DNA from: Bryobacterales bacterium
Lineage (GTDB): Bacteria > Acidobacteriota > Terriglobia > Bryobacterales > Bryobacteraceae
Direction: 5' to 3'
Assembly: GCA_003142355.1 (NCBI GenBank)
Contig: PLMF01000227.1
Location: 4,964 to 34,940 of the forward strand
Length of the DNA: 29,977 nucleotides
The notes under the pieces were generated by a model. It saw only the letters and a program-made list of their open reading frames with translations. It did no database searches and was not told the DNA's origin. The translations under genes were made by a program, and so were the position numbers. The stretch's first letter is position 1; each line of letters starts with the position of its first letter. Positions 15,406 through 21,809 of the stretch are shown here, piece by piece.

Positions 15406-15846
15406 ATGTATATTCTGATTTTGCTGATTCACGTAGTGGTGTGCATCTTCCTGATTATTGTGGTGTTGCTGCAAAGCGGGAAGGCGGCGGATCTGGCCGG
15501 TGCGTTTGGCGGCATGGGGTCGCAGACGACCTTTGGCCCGCGCGGCTCGGCCACGCTGCTCTCGAGGGCGACCACCATCTCGGCGGTGCTCTTCATGGTT
15601 ACCTCGCTGTCGCTTTCGATCCTGGCGACGCGGAATGCGGGTTTAGGCACGACGGTCCTGGAGGCCACGCCGGCAGGCAGTGCTCCGGTGAAGGGCGTGC
15701 CGGCTCCGGTGAAGGGCGCGCCAGTCCCGGTTCAGGTTCCGGGCCCGCCTATGAACGTGACGCCGTCGGGCGGAAAATCGATACCGATGCCGTTGCCGGC
15801 GAATCAGCAGAACGTACCGGCGCCGCCAGCGCCGGCCAAGAAGTAG
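15406..15846 (+). CDS. secG: Protein translocase subunit SecG, extended C-terminus
   Basis: The product is 146 residues from the ATG at 15406, which has AAAAGGA five bases upstream. An in-frame start further up would add 14 polar residues before the first membrane helix and is rejected. SecG features are two membrane helices (about 1-22 and about 54-74) and the conserved cytoplasmic loop [16 protein letters not shown] (about 21-36), with QTTFGPRG. It is the accessory subunit of the SecYEG channel. The Pro/Ala/Val-rich tail (about 82-146, with repeated PVKG units) makes it longer than typical ~75-110-residue SecG. A 5' half of tRNA-Leu begins 12 bases after its stop. A secG to tRNA-Leu(GAG) order is known in other bacteria. 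Confidence 0.92.
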   Translation: MYILILLIHVVVCIFLIIVVLLQSGKAADLAGAFGGMGSQTTFGPRGSATLLSRATTISAVLFMVTSLSLSILATRNAGLGTTVLEATPAGSAPVKGVPAPVKGAPVPVQVPGPPMNVTPSGGKSIPMPLPANQQNVPAPPAPAKK

Positions 15847-15857
15847 CATCCCGAAAC

Positions 15858-15898
15858 GCGGAGGTGGCGGAATTGGCAGACGCACTAGCTTGAGGTGC
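15858..15898 (+). pseudogene. Truncated tRNA-Leu(GAG), 5' half only (left attachment-like site)
   Basis: These 41 bases are identical to positions 1-41 of the complete tRNA-Leu at 17723-17809. They cover the acceptor 5' strand, D arm and anticodon loop TTGAGGT, and stop two bases into the 3' strand of the anticodon stem. After that the sequence changes, and no variable or T arm follows. Position directly after secG suggests this is the ancestral tRNA locus, broken by an insertion, with the identical 41 bp as the recombination core. Confidence 0.85.
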
Positions 15899-16216
15899 CT
15901 TAAGTGCGGGAACGCCACGGGCAAAGTGTTGACGGGTACAGACTTTTCCCATAGATGGTAACCCACGGCAACCGAGATTCCCGTAGGAACCACTACAGAT
16001 CCACTACAGCAGGCTGTATGCAAGGCGCAGCGACTGTGATTGCTAAAACACGGTGCAATGCTGCCGCCGCGGCCCACGGACGCGGAGGGCATCGACAACG
16101 GCGCGTGAATTCCCCCTGTGCGGCTGATTCCACCGTCAGTTTGATTTCTCTGTATGCGACGTGCCGGGCCGTAGGTGTGGCCGACGACGCCTCAGGTTAC
16201 GAACCGCTTGGACATC
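15899..16216. other. Left part of the tRNA-flanked insertion, no supportable gene
   Basis: I see no gene I can support here. A weak promoter-like pair (TTGACG at 15929-15934 and TAGATG at 15952-15957, 17 apart) and a 96-codon plus-strand frame from 15955 with no family resemblance are present. The stretch may hold remains of the element's recombinase. Confidence 0.4.
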
Positions 16217-16588
16217 TCAAAGCGTCTGCTCGGCTACCTGGATGAATCGGTCAGCTCGATCCAGGTGAGCCTGAACATCTTCGCCAGACAGGATCACGTC
16301 AATCTGGTAGTCGCCGACGTTGCGAGCGTCCTGCGCTTCGACGATCCCGTGGTGGAACTCCCGAAGCGCTTCGTCGTCTTTCGCAAACTCCTGTCCGAAT
16401 GCGGCGATGACCGCAGAGTGCTTCGAAAAGCGCCGTTCCCGGCCAAGCAGAAAAGCTTGCGCCGTGTAGAACATGGCATAGTAGGCACGGGACACCGCGA
16501 AATCAAGATCTCCATCGGCCGCGAGGCGCCGGCCAGCGGCCACACTCCTCCGGGCTTTGGTGAGTAGCGCTTGCTGATTCGCATTCAC
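16217..16588 (-). CDS. HEPN-domain protein (probable toxin of a HEPN/MNT pair)
   Basis: The product is 123 residues. The GTG at 16588 overlaps the stop of the upstream nucleotidyltransferase gene (GTGA, four-base overlap), so the two are coupled. The sequence shows the HEPN helical bundle typical of the UPF0332-like branch: LLTKARRSVAAGRRLAADGD, then FAVSRAYYAMFYTAQAFLL (about 31-49), then the Rx4H motif RRFSKH with SAVIAAFGQEFAKD. HEPN proteins are often RNases toxic to the cell and are controlled by MNT partners. The Tyr of the HepT-type RX4HXY motif is absent (HSA), so AMPylation at that site is not expected. A role as toxin is inferred from context. Confidence 0.82.
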   Translation of the reverse strand: MNANQQALLTKARRSVAAGRRLAADGDLDFAVSRAYYAMFYTAQAFLLGRERRFSKHSAVIAAFGQEFAKDDEALREFHHGIVEAQDARNVGDYQIDVILSGEDVQAHLDRADRFIQVAEQTL

Positions 16589-16905
16589 AGGGGCACGCCC
16601 TCGGCGCGGATGTTCTGGAGGAGAGGACCGTCGGCCACCTGCGCTTCCTCTGCCGACATGTAGACGCACGTGATCACGACTTGGTGGCGCAGGCAGAGGT
16701 CGCCCCGGAACCGGCTAATGCGTCGCGCCTCTTCCAAAGGATTGACTTGTCCATAGAGCACCACCATGACGTCGATATCGGAGTCTGGAAGTGCATCTCC
16801 TCGAGCTTGGGAGCCGAACAGGACCAAGCTAGCCAAGCGAGGGCCGTAGATTTTCTCAAGGCCGCGCCGGAATTCCGCCAACATCTCGTGCAGTGTCGGT
16901 GTCAC
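16585..16905 (-). CDS. Minimal nucleotidyltransferase (MNT, probable antitoxin)
   Basis: The product is 106 residues from a GTG at 16905 with GGGAG about eight bases upstream. The nucleotidyltransferase core is clear: LVLFGSQARGDALPDSDIDV (about 27-46), with the GS motif and the two-Asp DxD. A later hydrophobic strand (HQVVITCVYM) should carry the third acidic position, which is not obvious. Minimal nucleotidyltransferases of this size pair with HEPN proteins and can inactivate them by AMPylation. The gene precedes and overlaps the HEPN gene. The pair forms the main cargo of the interval between the two tRNA-Leu copies. Confidence 0.85.
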   Translation of the reverse strand: MTPTLHEMLAEFRRGLEKIYGPRLASLVLFGSQARGDALPDSDIDVMVVLYGQVNPLEEARRISRFRGDLCLRHQVVITCVYMSAEEAQVADGPLLQNIRAEGVPL

Positions 16906-17042
16906 GAGTCAACTCCCTTCCCAGTTTGCCACAGCCCACCACCCGCCGTTCCCCGCCGCCCCGTGGCGGTCGGCCTTGAGCGGATCAGGTCCGGTGGTGT
17001 AGCGTGGTATTCCACGACTCGACACTCTCAAATAGGGACGCC

Positions 17043-17660
17043 ATGGCTTCCATTCTGACCACAGAGGAGAGCAAGGCGCTTCTGGCCCTCTGCCGTACTG
17101 GCCGGCTCTACGAAGTCGAGGACTGGATCAGAGCAGGAAAGTCCCTCCGCATCGCCGAGGGCGTCCGCGGCAGTCCCCTTCAAATGGCAGTGGAGAAAGG
17201 CTTCCGCAGCTTGATCGAATTGTTGGTTCGGAATGAGAGCCAAGTCAAGATCAAGAACAAGGCCCTCGCTTATGCCGTCGAACACCGGCGGATGGATCTG
17301 GTGGAGTTCCTGGTCAAAAATGGGGCTGAGATCGCGTCCGTGCCTTTTGTGGAGGGACTACGTGGTCATATCGGGCCGAGCGGAAGGGGACAAGGGTCCG
17401 GCACACGGAGCCCAAAAACGGGTGCCCGTAGGACAACGGCACCAGTCGAAAGCTCACAAAAACTGCTGCCGAAGATCGCCTCGTGGCGAACCGGCCACAC
17501 GGTTCAACGACGATTCCCCATTGCCGTTCCAGCCGATGGGCTCGGCAGCAATGGGCGCTATTCGCACACAGGCGCGCCACGTTCGCGCCGGTGCTCCCCA
17601 AGTGGTACGATACCAGTCTGCGGTGCCGCAGCGGCGTGTGGGCGCATTTTCGCCAGATAA
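17043..17660 (+). CDS. Ankyrin-type protein, probably truncated or frameshifted
   Basis: The frame opens at an ATG at 17043 with AGGGA upstream and runs for 205 residues. The first ~105 residues look like ankyrin-type helical hairpins: LTTEESKALLALCRTGRLYE, GSPLQMAVEKGFRSLIELLV, ALAYAVEHRRMDLVEFLVKN. From about residue 106 (after IASVPFVEGLR) the sequence turns to a Gly/Arg/Ser/Thr-rich stretch with no repeat, which looks out of frame or unrelated. I read this as a gene whose 3' part has been lost or replaced within the insertion. Ankyrin proteins mediate protein contacts, and the partner is unknown. Confidence 0.6.
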   Translation: MASILTTEESKALLALCRTGRLYEVEDWIRAGKSLRIAEGVRGSPLQMAVEKGFRSLIELLVRNESQVKIKNKALAYAVEHRRMDLVEFLVKNGAEIASVPFVEGLRGHIGPSGRGQGSGTRSPKTGARRTTAPVESSQKLLPKIASWRTGHTVQRRFPIAVPADGLGSNGRYSHTGAPRSRRCSPSGTIPVCGAAAACGRIFAR

Positions 17661-17695
17661 TCGAGAACCACTAGAGTGCGCCTCTCGCGAAGCCG
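17361..17695. other. Region after the conserved ankyrin part, probably non-coding or decayed
   Basis: No frame on either strand here shows a recognisable family. The plus-strand ankyrin frame and another overlapping frame stay open, but both are Arg/Ser/Gly-rich in the manner of GC-rich shadow frames. Confidence 0.4.
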
Positions 17696-17704
17696 TGGTA
17701 AACT
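17696..17704 (+). promoter_or_regulatory. Possible extended -10 for tRNA-Leu
   Basis: TGGTAAACT is a TGn extended -10 (TAAACT, 17699-17704) ending 18 bases before the tRNA. It would give the complete tRNA copy its own promoter, separate from secG. Confidence 0.45.
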
Positions 17705-17722
17705 CAAAGGTGCCATACACTT

Positions 17723-17809
17723 GCGGAGGTGGCGGAATTGGCAGACGCACTAGCTTGAGGTGCTAGCGGGAGCAATCCCGTGGGGGTTCAAGTCCCCCCC
17801 CCCGCACCA
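17723..17809 (+). tRNA. tRNA-Leu (anticodon GAG)
   Basis: An 87-base class II tRNA with encoded CCA. The anticodon stem is CTAGC/GCTAG with loop TTGAGGT, so the anticodon is GAG and it reads CUC/CUU. The variable arm is CGGGA-GCAA-TCCCG. The T arm is GGGGG TTCAAGT CCCCC. The acceptor strands are GCGGAGG and CCCCCGC, which leave an A-C mismatch at the fifth pair, where CCTCCGC would be expected. The mismatch lies in a run of ten Cs. The first 41 bases are duplicated at 15858-15898, so the 5' half was probably supplied by the inserted element and the 3' half is the original one. Confidence 0.93.
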
Positions 17810-17821
17810 AAATATCTCTTT

Positions 17822-17851
17822 GGGGGCCATCAGTTTACGGCCCCCGTTTTT
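17822..17851 (+). terminator. Intrinsic terminator after tRNA-Leu
   Basis: GGGGGCC (17822-17828) pairs with GGCCCCC (17839-17845), followed by GTTTTT. It lies 12 bases after the CCA end. Confidence 0.88.
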
Positions 17852-17895
17852 GCGTGTGACTGGGTTTGTAGTGCCCGCCGTCTGAAAGTGGGCCA

Positions 17896-18075
17896 TCAAT
17901 ACCAGGCTTTAGCGATCTCGTCGGCTTCCAGGCGCTGGATTGCCGACCGCACTTGCTCTCCATACTCAGTGATTACGGCTTCACGCAACCGTGCAAGGAC
18001 CGGCTCCAGCTCTCGCGGATTCGGCAGTGCGCCGGCCGCACTCGCCGGCGACGGAACTGATGTTGCGTCGCACAT
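17896..18075 (-). CDS. Possible 59-residue helical protein divergent from gntR
   Basis: The frame runs from an ATG at 18075 to a TGA at 17896. The N-terminal 20 residues are Ala/Pro/Ser-rich. The rest is a well-formed amphipathic helix pattern (LEPVLARLREAVITEYGEQV, then RSAIQRLEADEIAKAWY), more protein-like than the usual shadow frames. Only a weak GGG precedes the ATG. It is head to head with the GntR regulator gene and shares the AT-rich promoter region. The family is not recognised. It may be a remnant or a small protein controlled by the same regulator. Confidence 0.4.
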   Translation of the reverse strand: MCDATSVPSPASAAGALPNPRELEPVLARLREAVITEYGEQVRSAIQRLEADEIAKAWY

Positions 18076-18082
18076 CCCGTAC

Positions 18083-18114
18083 TTGACATTAACATGACAT
18101 TATGGTCTTATAAA
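18083..18114 (+). promoter_or_regulatory. AT-rich promoter/operator region of the amino-sugar operon
   Basis: TTGACA (18083-18088) is followed by AT-rich sequence with TATAAA at 18109-18114 (20-base spacing) or TCTTAT at 17-base spacing. The octamer TGACATTA occurs twice, 11 bases apart (18084-18091 and 18095-18102), one helical turn. Such a direct repeat beside an autoregulated GntR gene could be a regulator site. This is an inference. Confidence 0.45.
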
Positions 18115-18120
18115 GATAGT

Positions 18121-18900
18121 ATGTCAACTGCGCCCCTGAACAAGGGATCGCCGATTCCGCTCTACCATCAACTTAAGTGTGCACTGATGGAAGGCATCGA
18201 ATCGGGGCAGTGGCAATCGGGTCAGCAACTTCCGAACGAATCGAAGCTCGCGGAGTGCTTCGCAGTCAGCAAAATCACCGTTCGGCAGGCGCTTCAGGAG
18301 TTGGCCAATCTCGGTTACATTCGCCGGGAGCAAGGGCGAGGCACGTTCGTATCCAAGCCGAGATTCGACCAGGGCCCGCGCGAGCTGATGGGCTTCACCG
18401 AAGAAATGCGGCGCCACAACCTGGTGCCCATCTCGCGGATACTGGAGCAGTCGGTGAGGGAGGCGGACATACGGGTTGCCGACGCGCTCCAGCTTCATGT
18501 GGGCAACCCTGTGTTTCTGCTGAAACGCTTGCGCATGGCGGACGGGGAACCGATGGGGATTCAAACCGCCCACATCCCTTTGGAGTTGGCTGCCGGACTC
18601 GAAAAGGAGAACTTCGAAAACGTTTCGCTATACGAACTTTTGCAGACCCGGCATGGGCTGCGGCCGACCAGTGCACGGGAAACGCATTTTGCAGCCTCGG
18701 CGGAGGCGCCGGCGGCCGAACTGCTGGGTATCCCTGTTGGCTCACCTATCTTTGCCGCGGAGCGCGTGACTTTCCTGTGGGATGGAAGGCCGCTTGAGTT
18801 TGTCAAGAGCATCATGCGGGGAGATCGTTACAGCATCGTGCTCGATCTGGTGGTGGGCCGCGCTCCGCAAGCAACCCGGCAGGGAGCGACGCGGCCGTAA
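18121..18900 (+). CDS. GntR-family regulator with UTRA domain (NagR/HutC type)
   Basis: The product is 259 residues. The ATG at 18121 is preferred over one at 18094, which would fall inside the promoter. Residues about 11-77 are the GntR winged helix: PIPLYHQLKCALMEGIESGQ, LPNESKLAECFAVSKITVRQ, and GYIRREQGRGTFVSKP. Residues about 95-240 form a UTRA ligand-binding domain (LMGFTEEMRRHN, VFLLKRLRMADGEPMGIQTA, FVKSIMRGDRYSIVLDL). This architecture is shared by NagR/DasR-type regulators that sense phosphorylated amino sugars. With nagA, a ROK kinase and a SIS protein downstream, an amino-sugar phosphate is the likely effector. It is probably first gene of the operon that it controls. Confidence 0.88.
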   Translation: MSTAPLNKGSPIPLYHQLKCALMEGIESGQWQSGQQLPNESKLAECFAVSKITVRQALQELANLGYIRREQGRGTFVSKPRFDQGPRELMGFTEEMRRHNLVPISRILEQSVREADIRVADALQLHVGNPVFLLKRLRMADGEPMGIQTAHIPLELAAGLEKENFENVSLYELLQTRHGLRPTSARETHFAASAEAPAAELLGIPVGSPIFAAERVTFLWDGRPLEFVKSIMRGDRYSIVLDLVVGRAPQATRQGATRP

Positions 18901-18975
18901 CGAGATGCGTTAAATGCGATGCGCGAGCTTTGATCCCGGCACTCCTCGCTCCCGTGCGGTCAGGGTCACGCGGCC

Positions 18976-19848
18976 GTGAGCAACGTCCTGGCCGTGGATC
19001 TCGGGGGCACTAAAACAGCCATCGCACTGATCGACGGCACGGGGCGCTTGACCCAGAAGCGGAAGCTTCCCGCGGCGCACACGTTTGAAGCGACGGTCGG
19101 CCAGATCGTGGCTTGGTCTTCGGCTGGCGTTGCCGCCGCGGGCATCATCGTTCCAGGCATTTACGATCCGCGCGCAGGCACGGTTTGGGCTCCCAACCTG
19201 TGGGGCAGAGAATTCCTGCCTTTGCGCGATGCCCTGGAGCAGCGGCTGGGATTGCCGGTGGTGATCGGGAGTGATCGAACCGGATGTGTGCTCGCCGAAC
19301 AGTGGCTCGGTGTGGCGCGAGGGCTGCGGGACATCGTGTTTGTGGCGGTTGGAACCGGGATCGGAGTGGGCATCGTGTCGGGAGGCCGTCCGATCGAGGG
19401 CGCACATGGGATTGCAGGAGCAGCGGGGTGGATGGTGGTCGGCGGCCCTTGGAAGCACGAATACGTCGCGACGGGCGGGTGGGAAACCGAAGCGGCCGGC
19501 CCCGCAGTCGCGCGGCGGGCTGGAATGGAATCCGCCGAGGCGGTCGTAGCCGCCGCTCGCGCCGGCAATGAAGCGGCGCTCGATGCATTGCAGCAAGCCG
19601 CGGACTACTTGGCGTTAGGGATCGCGAGCTTGATCAGCCTCCTGGACCCGGACATGGTTGTTCTTGGCGGCGGGCTTATGCAGGCAAGCGACCTCATGCT
19701 GGAACGCATCCGATCGCAGGCGCTGCGCTGGACGCAGCCGATCGCGGCAGGCGTGGTCCGGATTGAGAAGACTGCCCTGGGCGAGGATGCGGGGCTGCTT
19801 GGAGCCGCGCGGCTCGCCCGGTTAGAAACTGGTTTGGACAAGGAGTGA
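18976..19848 (+). CDS. ROK-family sugar kinase lacking the zinc motif
   Basis: The product is 290 residues from a GTG at 18976. The ATPase fold is clear: phosphate-1 loop VDLGGTKTAIALID (7-20), catalytic Asp100 in GSDRTGCVLAEQ, phosphate-2 AVGTGIGVGIVSGG (124-137), and a C-terminal LDPDMVVLGGG adenosine motif. It differs from typical ROK kinases. The GExGH segment reads GAAGW (148-152), so Glu and the zinc-binding His are lost, and the CxCGxxGCxE cysteine cluster is replaced by a cysteine-free GGWETEAAG. Sugar phosphorylation is still expected, and operon context suggests an N-acetylated amino sugar. Substrate choice may differ because the missing Glu/His normally contact the sugar. Confidence 0.85.
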   Translation: MSNVLAVDLGGTKTAIALIDGTGRLTQKRKLPAAHTFEATVGQIVAWSSAGVAAAGIIVPGIYDPRAGTVWAPNLWGREFLPLRDALEQRLGLPVVIGSDRTGCVLAEQWLGVARGLRDIVFVAVGTGIGVGIVSGGRPIEGAHGIAGAAGWMVVGGPWKHEYVATGGWETEAAGPAVARRAGMESAEAVVAAARAGNEAALDALQQAADYLALGIASLISLLDPDMVVLGGGLMQASDLMLERIRSQALRWTQPIAAGVVRIEKTALGEDAGLLGAARLARLETGLDKE

Positions 19849-19852
19849 ATTC

Positions 19853-20626
19853 ATGTCGGCACACAAGTATTACGAGCGGATCTGTGGAGTGCTGGAAGCA
19901 ATCCATGACCGCGACAAGGCGAAGCTCGAAGAGGCGGGAGAGTTGCTGGCGACAGCCATCGCAGCCGGCAAGCGCGCGTACTTTTTTGGAAGCGGCCACT
20001 CGGTGATCCCGGTGATGGATGTGTTTCCGCGCTACGGGAGCTTCATCGGTTTTTTCCCGCTATACGATCCGCGCCTTATGTGGCACAACGTGGTTGGGCC
20101 GGGAGGCGCACGGGAGTTGCTCTGGCTGGAACGTCAGGAGGGATACATACAAAACTTCCTGCAGAGTTTCGCGCTCGAGCCGGGCGACTGCATGATTGTG
20201 TTTTCCCATGGCGGCCTGAACGCCGCGCCAATCGAAGCCGCTCTTTACGCCAAAGAGCGGGGCCTGAGAGTGATCTCGGTGTCGTCACTGGCCAACGTTT
20301 CGAAACAGCAGGCTACTCACTCCAGCGGCAAAAAGCTGTCGGACGTCGCGGATATCGCGCTCGACAACTGTGTGCCGCCGGAGGATGCGTTGGTCGATAT
20401 CGGGTACCCCGAGAAGGTGGCCGCCGGGTCCACGATTGGCGCCGTGTTCATCGCCATGGCGCTGGTAGCCGAGACGGCTGCGCGGTTGACGGCCAAAGGC
20501 TTCAAGCCGGACACGTTTGTTTCTCCCAATGTTCCCGGCGTGAGCAAAGACCACAACTTGAGCGTCTTCGATGCCTACACGGAGAAGCTGTTTGAACGGT
20601 CGCCGGTCGCCCATGTCACGGCCTGA
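19853..20626 (+). CDS. SIS-domain sugar-phosphate protein (UPF0309-like)
   Basis: The product is 257 residues. The ATG follows AAGGAG with seven-base spacing, and the site overlaps the kinase stop. A helical N-terminus leads into the SIS fold: YFFGSGHS (43-50, phosphosugar loop), DCMIVFSHGGLNAAPIEAAL, RVISVSSL, then the basic HSSGKKLSDVADIALDN that marks the UPF0309 group. SIS proteins of this kind bind or isomerise phosphosugars or remove lactyl groups from MurNAc-6-P. The precise reaction is unknown. With nagA and no nagB visible in the window, it may stand in for an isomerase or deaminase step, but that is inference. Confidence 0.82.
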   Translation: MSAHKYYERICGVLEAIHDRDKAKLEEAGELLATAIAAGKRAYFFGSGHSVIPVMDVFPRYGSFIGFFPLYDPRLMWHNVVGPGGARELLWLERQEGYIQNFLQSFALEPGDCMIVFSHGGLNAAPIEAALYAKERGLRVISVSSLANVSKQQATHSSGKKLSDVADIALDNCVPPEDALVDIGYPEKVAAGSTIGAVFIAMALVAETAARLTAKGFKPDTFVSPNVPGVSKDHNLSVFDAYTEKLFERSPVAHVTA

Positions 20627-21809
20627 TGCCCGCCACATCAGGCTTCTGACTCGGGCTGCCTACGCAGGGATGTTTGTGTTCGGTATCGTGATGGCTCTGC
20701 TAGGCGCTATCCTGCCATCACTCGCCGGCCGGCTGCGATTCGAAGTAGCCGACATAGGGACGTTGTTTCTGGTGATGAACGCCGCCATGTTGGCGTGCAG
20801 TCTTGCGCTGGGCCTGGCAATGGACCGCTATGGCATGAAGCCTCCGCTCATGCTCGGGCCGCTACTGGTGGCCGCCGGGCTGGTTATCGTCGCTCGCGCA
20901 ACGGCGTTTGTGGAACTGCTGCCTGCCGTGGCGCTGCTCGGCATCGGTGGCGGGGCTTTGAATGGGGCGACCAACACGCTGGTCGCCGATCTCCACGACG
21001 ATCCGAAACGCAAGAGTGCCGCCCTCAATCTGCTGGGCGTGTTCTTCGGCTTTGGAGCGCTGCTGTTGCCGTTCGCGATTGGAGCGCTGCTGGCCAGTTT
21101 CTCCATGGGGCGCTTGTTGGCGGCCGCCGCATTTCTCTGTGCCGCCGTGGGGGTGTTTGCGTCGGCGCTGCGCTTCCCCGCTCCCAAGCAAGGCCATGCC
21201 CTCCCGATTGCCAAGGTGCCGCAGTTTCTGCGCTCGCCTCTGGTATTGGTGTTTGCACTCCTGCTGTTCTTCGAGTCGGGCGTGGAGTTCACGTTGGGCG
21301 GTTTCATTTCCACGTATCTGATGCGTGCCGTCGGGGTGGCTTCGGTCTCCATGGCTTCCTGGATTCTGGCCGGATACTGGGCGTCATTGATGGCTTCGCG
21401 TGCGGTACTGAGCCGTCTCGCGCTCGCATCCGATCCGTATCGGACTCTGTTCTTGTGCGCCGCGGGCGCTTGTGTCGGGGCCGTGCTGGCAGCGGTCTCT
21501 CCGGCTCCGGGTTTTTCGGCATTCGTGATCGTACTGTGTGGCTGGTCGCTGGCGGGCATCTATCCCACAGTCCTGGGAATCGCAGGCTCTCGATTTCAAT
21601 CGCATTCGGGGACGGTGTTCGGGATCCTGTTCGCCGTCGCTCTGGCGGGCGGGATGATTCTCCCGTGGCTGGCGGGGCACGTCGGAGGCGCGGCCGGCCT
21701 GCGTTGGGTGTTTGCTATGGTCGCGGCGGCGTTTGCAGCGATTCTCATAGTGAGTCGCGTGGCCGCTCGTATCGATCGCGAGCAAAGCATGGCAGCCCAC
21801 CCCAGTTGA
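20613..21809 (+). CDS. MFS transporter (probable amino-sugar importer)
   Basis: The product is 398 residues. The ATG at 20613 overlaps the end of the SIS gene by 14 bases. An upstream in-frame start would lie deeper inside that gene. About 12 hydrophobic segments are visible in two sets of six. The loop-2/3 motif appears as GLAMDRYGMKPPLMLGP (about 67-83), the major facilitator signature, and a cytoplasmic loop DLHDDPKRKSAALNL matches sugar MFS proteins. Operon context points to uptake of an amino sugar or disaccharide. Its stop overlaps the nagA start. Confidence 0.85.
   Translation: MSRPDARHIRLLTRAAYAGMFVFGIVMALLGAILPSLAGRLRFEVADIGTLFLVMNAAMLACSLALGLAMDRYGMKPPLMLGPLLVAAGLVIVARATAFVELLPAVALLGIGGGALNGATNTLVADLHDDPKRKSAALNLLGVFFGFGALLLPFAIGALLASFSMGRLLAAAAFLCAAVGVFASALRFPAPKQGHALPIAKVPQFLRSPLVLVFALLLFFESGVEFTLGGFISTYLMRAVGVASVSMASWILAGYWASLMASRAVLSRLALASDPYRTLFLCAAGACVGAVLAAVSPAPGFSAFVIVLCGWSLAGIYPTVLGIAGSRFQSHSGTVFGILFAVALAGGMILPWLAGHVGGAAGLRWVFAMVAAAFAAILIVSRVAARIDREQSMAAHPS

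Noticed and set aside
15955..16245. 96-codon plus-strand frame after the tRNA half
   Set aside because: No ribosome site or family resemblance, and its end overlaps the HEPN gene on the other strand.
15858..17763. Group I intron in tRNA-Leu
   Set aside because: An intron would not duplicate the 5' exon. The right-hand copy is complete by itself, and the split lies in the anticodon stem, not at the usual anticodon-loop insertion point.
20795..21808. Long in-frame extension upstream of nagA
   Set aside because: It runs through the MFS gene in another frame. The nagA start at 21809 overlaps the MFS stop and fits the family N-terminus.
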